Shown: positions 1 through 16,344 of the stretch, piece after piece
Layout of the letters: the number at the start of each line of letters is the position of its first letter
Position numbering within the stretch: position 1 is the stretch's first letter
Assembly: GCA_029582165.1 (NCBI GenBank)
Contig: CM055877.1
Coordinates: 42,733,749-42,797,748, forward strand
DNA: 64,000 bases
Direction: 5' to 3'
Source: Portulaca oleracea
Lineage: Eukaryota > Streptophyta > Magnoliopsida > Caryophyllales > Portulacaceae
The notes under the pieces: model-generated
Told to the model about the DNA's origin: nothing
The model's database searches: none
Seen by the model: the letters and a program-made list of their open reading frames with translations, nothing else
Position numbers and translations under genes: made by a program

Positions 1-6
1 GTTGAC

Positions 7-72
<66 letters not shown>

Positions 73-595
73 CTATATATTATGGAAATTATTGTGGATC
101 CCACGAAATAGAGCCACGGGAGTGATTATAGAGAGACTGGTGAATCACAATGTAGAAAATTATATTTTTTTTCTAGTTTTAATTTTTTTTATTTTCTATC
201 CGGATTTTATTTTAAATTTAAAAACCAGATAGTATTACTAATCCTTGACTGCTTTGGACTCTGAATTAAATTATTTTAATACAAATTACAATAATTATTT
301 TGGTACAAATAACAATAATTATTTTGGTACAAAAAACAATAATTATTTGATATTGTCTATAATCTATATATTATAATAGAAATCATTGTGAGTCCCACGA
401 AATAGAGTCACGGGAGTGATTGTAGGGGAATTGGTTAACGTAGAAAAATATTTTTTTCTATTTTCTATTTTTTATTTTCAATCGAGAATTTATTTTAAAA
501 CTAAAAAAACCAGAAAGTATCACTAATTCATCACTGCTTTGGAGTCTAAATTAAATTATTTTGGTGCAAATAACAGTAATTGTTTAAGTGTTGAC

Positions 596-631
<36 letters not shown>

Positions 632-655
632 CTATATATTATAATAGAAATTATT

Positions 656-666
656 GTGGGTCCCAC
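656..666. other. Conserved palindrome GTGGGTCCCAC (representative copy)
   Basis: Each monomer has an 11-bp box at the same place, just after the TATATTATAATAGAAAT segment. The form GTGGGTCCCAC is a perfect palindrome around its central base; other monomers have GTGGATCCCAC, GTGAGTCCCAC or GTGGTTCGCAC. The perfect form matches the published binding consensus of plant TCP transcription factors (GTGGGNCCCAC; class I core GGNCCCAC). The sequence match is seen directly; binding in vivo is speculation. Confidence 0.5.
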
Positions 667-1392
667 GAAATAGAGCCACGGGAGAGATTATAATGAAACT
701 GGTCAATCACAACGTAGAAAATTATATTTTTTTTTCGATTTTTATTTTTTTTATTTTCTATCCGGATTTTATTTTAAAATTAAAAACCAGATAGTATTAC
801 TAATCCTTGACTACTTTGGACTAAGAATTAATTTATTTTGGAACAAATAACAATAATTATTTTGGTCTTGCATATGATCTATATATTGTAATAGAAATGT
901 TTGTGGATCCCACGGAATAGAGCCACGGGAGTGATTAAGGAGAATTTGCCAATTACAACGTAGAAAATTAATTTTTTTTCCAAATTTTCTAATTTTTATT
1001 TTCAATCCGGAAAATATTTTAAAATTAAAAACCAGAAAATATCACTAATAATTGACTGCTTTGGAGTCTGAATTAAATTATTTTGGTTTAAATAACAATA
1101 ATTATTTTGGTACAAATAACAATAATTATTTTGGTATTGCCTATAATCTATATATTATAATAGAAATTATTGTGGGTCCCACGAAATAGAATCACGGAAG
1201 TGATAGTAAGAGAATTGGTCAATCATAACGCATAAAATTATTTTTTTTGCTATTTTCTATTTTTTATTTTCAATCGAGATTTTATTTTAAAACTAAAAAA
1301 ACCAGAAAGTGTCTCTAATTATTCATTGCTTTAGAATCTAAATTAAATTTTTTTGGCACAAATAACCGTAATTATTTTAGTGTTAACTAATC

Positions 1393-1438
<46 letters not shown>

Positions 1439-2177
1439 CTATATATTATAATAGAAATCATTGTGGTTCGCACGAAATAGAGCCATGGAAGTGATTGTAG
1501 ATGATTTGGCCAATTACAACGTAGAAAATAATATTTTGTTTCTATTTTTAATTTTCTTATTTTATATCCGGAATTTATTTTAAAATTAATACCAGAAAGT
1601 ATTACTAATTCTTGACTACTTTAGAATCTAAATTAAATTATTTTGGTCAAATAATAATAATTATTTTGGTCTTGCATATGATCTATATATTATAATAGAA
1701 ATGTTTGTGGATCCCACGGAATAGAGCCACGGAAGTAATTGTATGAGAATTTGCCAACTGCAACGTAGAAAATTATTTTTTTCCAAATTTTCTATTTTTA
1801 ATTTTCAATCCGGACAATATTTTAAAATTAAAATCAGAAAATATCACTAATACTTGACTGCTTTGGAGTCTGAATTAAATTATTTTGGTGTAAATAATAG
1901 TAATTATTTTAGTGTTGACTATAATAATAATAATAATCTGTATATTATAATAGATATATTGTGAGTCCCACGAAATAGAGCCATGGGAGAGATTATAGAG
2001 GAATTGGCTAATCATAACGCAGAAAAATATTATTTTTTTCTATTTCTTATTTTTTTATTTTTCATCCGAATTTTATTTTAAAACATAAAAACCAGAAAGT
2101 ATCACTAATATTTAACTACTTTGGACTCTAAATTAAATTATTTTGGTGCAAATAACAGTAATTATTTTAGTGTTGAC

Positions 2178-2180
<3 letters not shown>

Positions 2181-2242
<62 letters not shown>

Positions 2243-2261
2243 AAATAATAATAAAAATAAT
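2181..2261 (+). repeat. (AAT)n microsatellite tract
   Basis: About 20 AAT units, then interrupted AAT with ACAAAT and AAAAAT variants. It lies inside a satellite monomer between TTGACTAT and CTATATATTATAA. Read as codons it gives poly-Asn or poly-Ile; it is not a gene. Confidence 0.95.
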
Positions 2262-3558
2262 CTATATATTATAAAAGAAATCATTGTGGGTCCCACGAAA
2301 TAAAGCCACGGGAGTGATTGTAGATGATTTGGCCAATTACCACGTAGAAAATTATATTTTTTTCCTATTTCTAATTTTTTTATTTTCTATACGGATTTTA
2401 TTTTAAAATTAAAAACCAGATAATATTACTAATCCTTGACTACTTTGGACTCTGAATTAAATTATTTTGGTACAAATAACAATAATTACTTTGGTCTTGC
2501 ATATAATCTATATATTATAATAGAAATGTTTGTGGATCCCACGAAATAGAGCCACGGGAGTGATTGTAGGAGAATTTGCCAATTACAACGTAGAAAATTA
2601 TATTTTTTTTCCAAATTTTCTCTTTTTTATTTTCAATCCGGACAATATTTTAAAGTTAAAATCAGAAAATATCACTAATCCTTAACTGCTTTGAAGTCTG
2701 AATTAAATTATTTCGGTGCAAATAATAGTAATTATTTTAGTGTTGACTATAATAATAATAATAATAATCTATATATTATAATAGAAATCATTGTGAGTCC
2801 CACGAAATAGAGCCACGGGAGAGATTATAGAGGAATTGACTAATCATAACGCAGAAAAATATATTTTTTTCTATTTTCTATTTTTTTATTTTTCATCCGA
2901 ATTTTATTTGAAAACATAAAACCAGAAAGTATCACTAATACTTGACTGCTTTGGACTCTAATTAAAGTATTTTGGTGCAAATAACAGTAATTAATTTATT
3001 GTTGACTATAATAATAATAATAATAATAATAATAATCTATATATTATAATAGAAATTATTGTGGGTCCAACGAAATAGAGTCACGGGAGTGATTATAGAG
3101 AGACTGGTCAATCACAATGTAGAAAATTATATTTTTTTTCTATTTTTAATTTTTTTATTTTCTATCCGGATTTTATTTTAAAATTAAAACCAGATAGTAT
3201 CACTAATCTTTGACTGCTTTGGACTCTGAATTAAATTATTTTAATACAAATAACAATAATTATTTTGGTACAAATAACAATAATTATTTGATATTTCCTA
3301 TAATCTATATATTATAATAGAAATCATTGTGAGTCCCACGAAATAGAGTCACGAGAATGATTGTAGGGGAATTGGTCAAACATAACGTAGAAAATTATTT
3401 TTTTTCTATTTTCTATTTTTTATTTTCAATCGAGATTTTATTTAAAAACTAAAAAAACAAGAAAGTATCACTAATTCTTCACTGCTTTGGAGTCTAAATA
3501 AATTTATTTTGGTGCAAATAACAGTAATTGTTTTAATGTTGACTATAATAATATTAAA

Positions 3559-3594
<36 letters not shown>

Positions 3595-4028
3595 CTATAT
3601 ATTATAATAGAAATTATTGTGGGTCCCACGAAATAGAGCCACGGAAGTGATTATATGGAAACTGGTCAATTACAACGTAGAAAATTAAAAAACCAGATAG
3701 TATCACTAATCATTGACTGCTTTGGACTCTGAATTAAATTATTTTGGTACAAATAACAATAATTATTTTGGTATTGCCTATAATCGATATATTATAATAG
3801 ATATCATTGTGGGTCCCACGAAATAGAATCACGGAAGTAATTGTAGGAGAATTGGTCAATCATAACGCAGAAAATTATTTTTTTTTTCTATTTTCTATTT
3901 TTTATTTTCAATCGAGATTTTATTTTAAAACAAAAAACCAGAAAGTGTCACTAATTCTTCACTGCTTTAGAATCTAAATTAAATTATTTTTACAAAAATA
4001 ACCGTAATTATTTTAGTGTAAACTAATC

Positions 4029-4077
<49 letters not shown>

Positions 4078-4837
4078 CTATATATTATAATAGAAATCAT
4101 TGTGGTTCGCAGGAAATAGAGCCATGGAAGTGATTGTAGATGATTTGGCCAATTACAACGTAGAAAATAATATTTTGTTTCTATTTTTAATTTTCTTATT
4201 TTCTATCCGGATTTTATTTTAAAATTAAAAACCAGATAGTATTACTAATCCTTGACTACTTTGGACTAAGAATTAAATTATTTTGAAACAAATAACAATA
4301 ATTATTTTGGTCTTGCATATGATCTATATATTATAATAAAAATGTTTTTGGATCCCACGGAATAGAGCCACGGGAGTGATTAAGGAGAATTTGCCAATTA
4401 CAACGTAGATACTTATTTTTTTTTCCAAATTTTCTAGTTTTTATTTTCAATCCGGAAAATATTTTAAAATTAAAAACCAGAAAATATCACTAATACTTGA
4501 CTGCTTTTGAGTCTGAATTAAATTATTTTGGTACAAATAACAATAAATATTTTGGTACAAATAACAATAATAACTTTGTTATTGCCTATAATCTATATAT
4601 TATAATAGAAATCATTGTGGGTCCCACGAAATAGAATCACGGAAGTGATAGTAGGAGAATTGGTCAATCATAACGCAGAAAATTATTTTTTTTTCTATTT
4701 TCTATTTTTTATTTTCACTCGAGATTTTATTTTAAAACTAAAAAAACCAGAAAGTGTCACTAATTATTCATTGCTTTAGAATCTAAATTAAATTATTTTG
4801 GCACAAATAACCGTAATTATTTTAGTGTTAACTACTC

Positions 4838-4871
<34 letters not shown>

Positions 4872-5548
4872 CTATATATTATAATAGAAATTATTGTGGG
4901 TCCCACGAAATAGAGCCACGGGAGAGATTATAATGAAACTGGTCAATCACAACGTAGAAAGTTATATTTTTTTTTTCGATTTTTATTTTTTTTTATTTTC
5001 TATCCGGATTTTATTTTAAAATTAAAAACCAGATAGTATTACTAATCCTTGACTACTTTGGACTAAGAATTAAATTATTTTGGAACAAATAACAATAATT
5101 ATTTTGGTCTTGCATATGATCTATATATTATAATAGAAATGTTTGTGGATCCCACGGAATAGAGCCACGGGAGTGATTAAGGAGAATTTGCCAATTACAA
5201 CGTAGAAAATTAATTTTTTTTCCAAATTTTCTAATTTTTATTTTCAATCCGGAAAATATTTTAAAATTAAAAACCAGAAAATATCACTAATAATTGACTG
5301 CTTTGGAGTCTGAATTAAATTATTTTGGTGCAAATAATAGTAATTATTTTAGTGTTGACTATAATAATAATCTATATATTACAATAGAAATCATTGTGAG
5401 TCCTACGAAATAGAGCCATGGGAGAGATTGTAGAGGAATTAGCTAATCATTACGCAGAAAAATAAAATTTTTTTCTATTTTCGATTTTTTTATTTTTCAT
5501 CCGAATTTTATTTGAAAACATAAAAAACCAGAAAGTATCACTAATACT

Positions 5549-5613
5549 TGACTGCTTTGGACTCTAAATTAAAGTATTTTGGTGCAAATAACAGTAATTA
5601 TTTTAGTGTTGAC

Positions 5614-5668
<55 letters not shown>

Positions 5669-6672
5669 TTCTATATATTATAATAGAAATTATTGTGGGT
5701 CCCACAAAATAGAGCCACGAGAGTGATTATAGGGAAACTCGTCACTCACAATGTGGAAAATTATATTTTTTTCTATTTTTAATTTTTTTATTTTCTATCC
5801 GTATTTTATTTTAAAATTAAAAACCAGATAGTATCACTAATCTTTGACTGCTTTGGACTCTGAATTAAATTATTTTAGTACAAATAACAATAATTATTTT
5901 GGTAAAAATAGCAATAATTATTTGATATTGCCTATAATCTATATATTATAATAGAAATCATTGTAAGTCCCATGAAATAGAGTCACGGGAGTGATTGTAG
6001 AGGAATTGGTCAATCATAACGTAGAAAATTATTTTTTTCTATTTTCTATTTTTTATTTTGAATCGAGATTTTATTTAAAAACTAAAAAAACCAGAAAGTA
6101 TCACTAATTCTTCACTGCTTTGGAGTCTAAATTAATTTATTTTGGTGCAAATAACAGTAATTGTTTTAGTGTTGACTATAATATTAATAATAATAATAAT
6201 AATAATAAAAATAATCTTTATATTATAATAGAAATTATTGTGGGTCCTACGAAATAGAGCCACGGGAGTGATTATATGGAAACTGGTCAATCACAACGTA
6301 GAAAATTAAAAAACCAGATAGTATCACTAATCCTTGACTGCTTTGGACTTTGAATTAAATTATTTTGGTACAAATAACAATAATTATTTTGGTACAAATA
6401 ACAATAATTATTTTGGTATTGCCTATAATCTATATATTATAATAGAAATCATTGTGGGTCCCACGAAATAGAATCACGGAAGTAATTGTAGGAGAATTGG
6501 TCAATCATAACGCAGAAAATTATTTTTTTTTCAATTTTCTATTTTTTATTTTCAATCGAGATTTTATTTTAAAACAAAAAACCAGAAAGTGTCACTAATT
6601 CTTCACTGCTTTAGAATCTAAATTAAATTATTTTGGCAAAAATAACCGTAATTATTTTAGTGTAAACTAATC

Positions 6673-6707
<35 letters not shown>

Positions 6708-7253
6708 GTAATAATAATCTATATATTATAATAGAAATCATTGTCGTTCGCAGGAAATAGAGCCATGGAAGTGATTGTAGATGATTTGGCCAATTACAAC
6801 GTAGAAAATAATATTTTGTTTCTATTTTTTCTATTTTTAATTTTTTTATTTTCTATCCGGATTTTATTTTAAAATTAAAAACCAGATTGTATCACTAATC
6901 CTTGACTGCTTTGGACTCTGAATTAAATTATTTTAATACAAATTACAATAATTATTTTAGTACAAATAACAATAATTATTTTTGTACAAAAAACAATAAT
7001 TATTTGATAATGCCTATAATCTATATATTATAATAGAAATCATTGTGAGTCCCACGAAATAGAGTCACGGGAGTGATTGTAGGGGAATTGGTTAACGTAG
7101 AAAAATATTTTTTTTCTATTTTCTATTTTTTATTTTCAATCGAGAATTTATTTTAAAACTAAAAAAACCAGAAAGTATCACTAATTCATCACTTCTTTGG
7201 AGTCTAAATTAAATAATTTTGGTGCAAATAACAGTAATTGTTTAAGTGTTGAC

Positions 7254-7286
<33 letters not shown>

Positions 7287-8046
7287 CTATATATTATAAT
7301 AGAAATTATTGTGGGTCCCACGAAATAGAGCCACGGGAGAGATTATAATGAAACTGGTTAATCACAACGTAGAAAATTATATTTTTTTTTCGATTTTTAT
7401 TTTTTTTATTTTCTATCCGGATTTTATTTTAAAATTAAAAACCAGATAGTATTACTAATCCTTGACTACTTTGGACTAAGAATTAATTTATTTTGGAACA
7501 AATAACAATAATTATTTTGGTCTTGCATATGATCTATATATTATAATAGAAATGTTTGTGGATCCCACGGAATAGAGCCACGGGAGTGATTAAGGAGAAT
7601 TTGCCAATTACAACGTAGAAAATTATTTTTTTTTCCAAATTTTCTAGTTTTTATTTTCAATCCGGAAAATATTTTAAAATTAAAACCAGAAAATATCACT
7701 AATACTTGACTGCTTTGGAGTCTGAATTAAATTATTTTGGTTTAAATAACAATAATTATTTTGGTACAAATAACAATAATTATTTTGGTATTGCCTATAA
7801 TCTATATATTATAATAGAAATCATTGTGGGTCCCACGAAATAGAATCACGGAAGTGATAGTAAGAGAATTGGTCAATCATAACGCAGAAAATTATTTTTT
7901 TTGCTATTTTCTATTTTTTATTTTCAATCGAGATTTTATTTTAAAGCTAAAAAAACCAGAAAGTGTCACTAATTATTCATTGCTTTAGAATCTAAATTAA
8001 ATTATTTTGGCACAAATAACCGTAATTATTTTAGTGTTAACTAATC

Positions 8047-8092
<46 letters not shown>

Positions 8093-8832
8093 CTATATAT
8101 TATAATAGAAATCATTGTGGTTCGCACGAAATAGAGCCATGGATGTGATTGTAGATTATTTGGCCAATTACAACGTAGAAAATAATATTTTGTTTCTATT
8201 TTTAATTTTCTTATTTTATATCCGGAATTTATTTTAAAATTAAAACCAGAAAGTATTACTAATTCTTGACTACTTTAGACTCTAAATTAAATTATTTTGG
8301 TCAAATAATAATAATTATTTTGGTCTTGCATATGATCTATATATTATAATAGAAATGTTTGTGGATCCCACGGAATAGAGCCACGGAAGTAATTGTATGA
8401 GAATTTGCCAACTGCAACGTAGAAAATTATTTTTTTCCAAATTTTCTATTTTTAATTTTCAATCCGGACAATATTTTAAAATTAAAAACCAGAAAATATC
8501 ACTAATACTTGACTGCTTTGGAGTCTGAATTAAATTATTTTGGTGTAAATAATAGTAATTATTTTTGTGTTGACTATAATAATAATAATAATCTGTATAT
8601 TATAATAGAAATCATTGTGAGTCCCACGAAATAGAGCCATGGGAGAGATTGTAGAGAATTGGCTAATCATAACGCAGAAAAATATTATTTTTTTCTATTT
8701 CTTATTTTTTTATTTTTCATCCGAATTTTATTTTAAAACATAAAAACCAGAAAGTATCACTAATATTTAACTACTTTGGACTCTAAATTAAATTATTTTT
8801 GTGCAAATAACAGTAATTATTTTAGTGTTGAC

Positions 8833-8876
<44 letters not shown>

Positions 8877-9639
8877 AAATAATAATAATAATAATCTATA
8901 TATTATAAAAGAAATCATTGTGGGTCCCACGAAATAAAGCCACGGGAGTGATTGTAGATGATTTGGCCAATTACCACGTAGAAAATTATATTTTTTTCCT
9001 ATTTCTAATTTTTTTATTTTCTATCCGGATTTTATTTTAAAATTAAAAACCAGATAATATTACTAATCCTTGACTACTTTGGACTCTGAATTAAATTATT
9101 TTGGTACAAATAACAATAATTACTTTGGTCTTGCATATAATCTATATATTATAATAGAAATGTTTGTGGATCCCACGAAATAGAGCCACGGGAGTGATTG
9201 TAGGAGAATTTGCCAATTACAACGTAGAAAATTATATTTTTTTTTCCAAATTTTCTCTTTTTTATTTTCAATCCGGACAATATTTTAAAGTTAAAATCAG
9301 AAAATATCAGTAATCCTTAATCGTCAAGTCTGAATTAAATTATTTCGGTGCAAATAATAGTAATTATTTTAGTGTTGACTATAATAATAATAATAATAAT
9401 CTATATATTATAATAGAAATCATTGTGAGTTCCACGAAATAGAGCCACGGGAGAGATTATAGAGGAATTGGCTAATCATAACGCAGAAAAATATATTTTT
9501 TTCTATTTTCGATTTTTTTATTTTTCATCCGAATTTTATTTGAAAACAAAAAACCAGAAAGTATCACCAATACTTGACTGCTTTGGACTCTAAATTAAAG
9601 TATTTTGGTGCAAATAACAGTAATTATTTTAGTGTTGAC

Positions 9640-9688
<49 letters not shown>

Positions 9689-10214
9689 GTAATAATAATA
9701 ATCTATATATTATAATAGAAATTATTGTGGGTCCCACGAAATAGAGTCACGGGAGTGATTATAGAGAGACTGGTCAATCACAATGTAGAAAATTATATTT
9801 TTTTTCTATTTTTAATTTTTTTATTTTCTATCCGGATTTTATTTTAAAATTAAAAACCAGATAGTATCACTAATCTTTGACTGCTTTGGACTCTGAATTA
9901 AATTATTTTAGTACAAATAACAATAATTATTTTGGTACAAATAACAATAATTATTTGATATTGCCTATAATCTATATATTATAATAGAAATCATTGTGAG
10001 TCCCATGAAATAGAGTCACGGGAGTGATTGTAGAGGAATTGGTCAATCATAACGTAGAAAATTATTTTTTTTCTATTTTCTATTTTTATTTTGAATCGAG
10101 ATTTTATTTAAAAACTAAAAAACCAGAAAGTATCACTAATTCTTCACTGCTTTGGAGTCTAAATTAATTTATTTTGGTGCAAATAACAGTAATTGTTTTA
10201 GTGTTGACTATAAT

Positions 10215-10253
<39 letters not shown>

Positions 10254-10710
10254 CTATATATTATAATAGAAATTATTGTGGGTCCCACAAAATAGAGCCA
10301 CGGGAGTGATTATATGGAAACTGGTCAATCACAACGTAGAAAATTAAAAAACCAGATAGTATCACTTATCCTTGACTGCTTTGGACTCTGAATTAAATTA
10401 TTTTGGTACAAATAACAATAATTATTTTGGTACAAATAACAATAATTATTTTGGTATTGCCTATAATCTATATATTATAATAGAAATCATTGTGGGTCCC
10501 ACGAAATAGAATCACGGAAGTAATTGTAGGAGAATTGGTCAATCATAACGCAGAAAATTATTTTTTTTTCAATTTTCTATTTTTTATTTTCAATCAAGAT
10601 TTTATTTTAAAACAAAAAACCAGAAAGTGTCACTAATTCTTCACTGCTTTAGAATCTAAATTAAATTATTTTGGCAAAAATAACCGTAATTATTTTAGTG
10701 TAAACTAATC

Positions 10711-10748
<38 letters not shown>

Positions 10749-11294
10749 GTAATAATAATCTATATATTATAATAGAAATCATTGTCGTTCGCAGGAAATA
10801 GAGCCATGGAAGTGATTGTAGATGATTTGGCCAATTACAACGTAGAAAATTATATTTTGTTTCTATTTTTTCTATTTTTAATTTTTTTATTTTCTATCCG
10901 GATTTTATTTTAAAATTAAAAACCAGATTGTATCCCTAATCCTTGACTGCTTTGGACTCTGAATTAAATTATTTTAATACAAATTACAATAATTATTTTA
11001 GTACAAATAACAATAATTATTTTGGTACAAAAAACAATAATTATTTGATGATGCCTATAATCTATATATTATAATAGAAATCATTGTGAGTCCCACGAAA
11101 TAGAGTCACGGGAGTGATTGTAGGGGAATTGGTTAACGTAGAAAAATATTTTTTTTCTATTTTCTATTTTTTATTTTCAATCGAGAATTTATTTTAAAAC
11201 AAAAAAAACCAGAAAGTATCACTAATTCATCACTGCTTTGTAGTCTAAATTAAATAATTTTGGTGCAAATAACAGTAATTGTTTAAGTGTTGAC

Positions 11295-11336
<42 letters not shown>

Positions 11337-12097
11337 CTATATATTATAATAGAAATTATTGTGGGTCCCACGAAATAGAGCCACGGGAGAGATTATAATG
11401 AAACTGGTTAATCACAACGTAGAAAATTATATTTTTTTTTTGATTTTTATTTTTTTTATTTTCTATCCGGATTTTATTTTAAAATTAAAAACCAGATAGT
11501 ATTAATAATCCTTGACTACTTTGGACTAAGAATTAATTTATTTTGGAACAAATAACAATAATTATTTTGGTCTTGCATATGATCTATATATTATAATAGA
11601 AATGTTTGTGGATCCCACGGAATAGAGCCACGGGAGTGATTAAGGAGAATTTGCCAATTACAACGTAGAAAATTATTTTTTTTTTCCAAATTTTCTAGTT
11701 TTTATTTTCAATCCGGAAAATATTTTAAAATTAAAACCAGAAAATATCACTAATACTTGAGGGATGTGGAGTCTGAATTAAATTATTTTGGTTTAAATAA
11801 CAATAATTATTTTGGTACAAATAACAATAATTATTTTGGTATTGCCTATAATCTATATATTATAATAGAAATCATTGTGGGTCCCACGAAATAGAATCAC
11901 GGAAGTGATAGTAAGAGAATTGGTCAATCATAACGCAGAAAATTATTTTTTTTGCTATTTTCTATTTTTTATTTTCAATCGAGATTTTATTTTAAAGCTA
12001 AAAAAACCAGAAAGTGTCACTAATTATTCATTGCTTTAGAATCTAAATTAAATTATTTTGACACAAATAACCGTAATTATTTTAGTGTTAACTAATC

Positions 12098-12137
<40 letters not shown>

Positions 12138-12878
12138 CTATATATTATAATAGAAATCATTGTGGTTCGCACGAAATAGAGCCATGGAAGTGATTGTAGA
12201 TGATTTGGCCAATTACAACGTAGAAAATAATATTTTGTTTCTATTTTTAATTTTCTTATTTTATATCCGGAATTTATTTTAAAATTAAAACCAGAAAGTA
12301 TTACTAATTCTTGACTACTTTAGACTCTAAATTAAATTATTTTGGTCAAATAATAATAATTATTTTGGTCTTGCATATGATTTATATATTATAATAGAAA
12401 TGTTTGTGGATCCCACGGAATAGAGCCACGGAAGTAATTGTATGAGAATTTGCCAACTGCAACGTAGAAAATTATTTTTTTCCAAATTTTCTATTTTTAA
12501 TTTTCAATCCGGACAATATTTTAAAATTAAAAACCAGAAAATATCACTAATACTTGACTGCTTTGGAGTCTGAATTAAATTATTTTGGTGTAAATAATAG
12601 TAATTATTTTTGTGTTGACTATAATAATAATAATAATCTGTATATTATAATAGAAATCATTGTGAGTCCCACGAAATAGAGCCATGGGAGAGATTGTAGA
12701 GGAATTGGCTAATCATAACGCAGAAAAATATTATTTTTTTCTATTTCTTATTTTTTTATTTTTCATCCGAATTTTATTTTAAAACATAAAAACCAGAAAG
12801 TATCACTAATATTTAACTACTTTGGACTCTAAATTAAATTATTTTTGTGCAAATAACAGTAATTATTTTAGTGTTGAC

Positions 12879-12916
<38 letters not shown>

Positions 12917-13682
12917 AAATAATAATAATAATAATCTATATATTATAAAAGAAATCATTGTGGGTCCCACGAAATAAAGCCACGGGAGTGATTGTAGATG
13001 ATTTGGCCAATTACCACGTAGAAAATTATATTTTTTTCCTATTTCTAATTTTTTTATTTTCTATCCGGATTTTATTTTAAAATTAAAAACCAGATAATAT
13101 TACTAATCCTTGACTAATTTGGACTCTGAATTAAATTATTTTGGTACAAATAACAATAATTACTTTGGTCTTGCATATAATCTATATATTATAATAGAAA
13201 TGTTTGTGGATCCCACGAAATAGAGCCACGGGAGTGATTGTAGGAGAATTTGCCAATTACAACGTAGAAAATTATATTTTTTTTTCCAAATTTTCTCTTT
13301 TTTATTTTCAATCCGGACAATATTTTAAAGTTAAAATCAGAAAATATCACTAATCCTTAACTGCTTTGAAGTCTGAATTAAATTATTTCGGTGCAAATAA
13401 TAGTAATTATTTTAGTGTTGACTATAATAATAATAATAATAATCTATATATTATAATAGAAATCATTGTGAGTTCCACGAAATAGAGCCACGGGAGAGAT
13501 TATAGAGGAATTGGCTAATCATAACGCAGAAAAATATATTTTTTTCTATTTTCGATTTTTTTATTTTTCATCCGAATTTTATTTGAAAACAAAAAACCAG
13601 AAAGTATCACCAATACTTGACTGCTTTGGACTCTAAATTAAAGTATTTTGGTGCAAATAACAGTAATTATTTTAGTGTTGAC

Positions 13683-13724
<42 letters not shown>

Positions 13725-14236
13725 CTATATATTATAATAGAAATTATTGTGGGTCCAACGAAATAGAGTCACGGGAGTGATTATAGAGAGACTGGTCAAT
13801 CACAATGTAGAAAATTATATTTTTTTTCTATTTTTAATTTTTTTATTTTCTATCCGGATTTTATTTTAAAATTAAAAACCAGATAGTATCACTAATCTTT
13901 GACTGCTTTGGACTCTGAATTAAATTATTTTAGTACAAATAACAATAATTATTTTGGTACAAATAACAATAATTATTTGATATTGCCTATAATCTATATA
14001 TTATAATAGAAATCATTGTGAGTCCCATGAAATAGAGTCACGGGAGTGATTATAGAAGAATTGGTCAATCATAACGTAGAAAATTATTTTTTTTCTATTT
14101 TCTATTTTTATTTTGAATCGAGATTTTATTTAAAAACTAAAAAACCAGAAAGTATCACTAATTCTTCACTGCTTTGGAGTCTAAATTAATTTATTTTGGT
14201 GCAAATAACAGTAATTGTTTTAGTGTTGACTATAAT

Positions 14237-14272
<36 letters not shown>

Positions 14273-14705
14273 CTATATATTATAATAGAAATTATTGTGG
14301 GTCCCACGAAATAGAGCCACGTGAGTGATTATATGGAAACTGGTCAATCACAACGTAGAAAATTAAAAAACCAGATAGTATCACTTATCCTTGACTGCTT
14401 TGGACTCTGAATTAAATTATTTTGGTACAAATAACAATAATTATTTTGGTATTGCCTATAATCTATATATTATAATAGAAATCATTGTGGGTCCCACGAA
14501 ATAGAGTCACGGAAGTAATTGTAGGAGAATTGGTCAATCATAACGCAGAAAATTATTTTTTTTTCTATTTTCTATTTTTTATTTTCAATCGAGATTTTAT
14601 TTTAAAACAAAAAACCAGAATGTGTCACTAATTCTTCACATCTTTAGAATATAAATTAAATTATTTTGGCAATAATAACCGTAATTATTTTAGTGTAAAC
14701 TAATC

Positions 14706-14746
<41 letters not shown>

Positions 14747-14850
14747 TAATAATAATCTATATATTATAATAGAAATCATTGTGGTTCGCAGGAAATAGAG
14801 CCATGGAAGTGATTGTAGTTGATTTGGTCAATTACAACGTAGAAAATAAT
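5549..14850 (+). repeat. Higher-order repeat, about 4.04 kb period
   Basis: A distinctive monomer junction (AGTATCAC[T/C]AATACTTGACTG followed by a long AAT tract) recurs near 5549, 9569 and 13612, giving spacings of about 4020 and 4043 bp. The order of monomer variants between these points is the same in both intervals, and the matches are much closer than between neighbouring monomers. The third copy follows the pattern only to about 14850 and then switches to a different monomer order. Boundaries were estimated by eye. Confidence 0.75.
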
Positions 14851-15517
14851 ATTTTGTTTCTATTTTTAATTTTCTTATTTTCTATCCGGATTTTATTTTA
14901 AAATTAAAAACCAGATAGTATTACTAATCCTTGACTACTTTGGACTAAGAATTAAATTATTTTGGAACAAATAACAATAATTATTTTGGTCTTGCATATG
15001 ATCTATATATTATAATAGAAATGTTTGTGGATCCCACGGAATAGAGCCACGGGAGTGATTAAGAAGAATTTGCCAATTACAACGTAGAAAATTATTTTTT
15101 TTTTCCAAATTTTCTAGTTTTTATTTTCAATCCGGAAAATATTTTAAAATTAAAAACCAGAAAATATCACTAATACTTGACTGCTTTGGAGTCTGAATTA
15201 AATTATTTTGGTACAAATAACAATAATTATTTTGGTACAAATAACAATAATTATTTTGGTATTGCCTATAATCTATATATTATAATAGAAATCATTGTGG
15301 GTCCCACGAAATAGAATCACGGAAGTGATAGTAGGAGAATTGGTCAATCATAACGCAGAAAATTATTTTTTTTTCTATTTTCTATTTTTTATTTTCAATC
15401 GAGATTTTATTTTAAAACTAAAAAAACCAGAAAGTGTCACTAATTATTCATTGCTTTAGAATCTAAATTAAATTATTTTGGCACAAATAACCGTAATTAT
15501 TTTAGTGTTAACTAATC

Positions 15518-15554
<37 letters not shown>

Positions 15555-16313
15555 CTATATATTATAATAGAAATCATTGTGGTTCGCACGAAATAGAGCC
15601 ATGGAAGTGATTGTAGATGATTTGGCCAATTACAACGTAGAAAATAATATTTTGTTTCTATTTTTAATTTTCTTATTTTATATCCGGAATTTATTTTAAA
15701 ATTAAAAACCAGAAAGTATTACTAATTCTTGACTACTTTAGACTCTAAATTAAATTATTTTGGTCAAATAATAATAATTATTTTGGTCTTGCATATGATC
15801 TATATATTATAATAGAAATGTTTGTGGATCCCACGGAATAGAGCCACGGGAGTGATTAAGAAGAATTTGCCAATTACAACGTAGAAAATTATTTTTTTTT
15901 CCAAATTTTCTAGTTTTTATTTTCAATCCGGAAAATATTTTAAAATTAAAAACCAGAAAATATCACTAATACTTGACTGCTTTGGAGTCTGAATTAAATT
16001 ATTTTGGTACAAATAACAATAATTATTTTGGTACAAATAACAATAACTATTTTGGTATTGCCTATAATCTATATATTATAATAGAAATCATTGTGGATCC
16101 CACGAAATAGAATCACGGAAGTGATAGTAGGAGAATTGGTCAATCATAACGCAGAAAATTATTTTTTTTTCTATTTTCTATTTTTTATTTTCAATCGAGA
16201 TTTTATTTTAAAACTAAAAAAACCAGAAAGTGTCACTAATTATTCATTGCTTTAGAATCTAAATTAAATTATTTTGGCACAAATAACCGTAATTATTTTA
16301 GTGTTAACTAATC

Positions 16314-16344
<31 letters not shown>
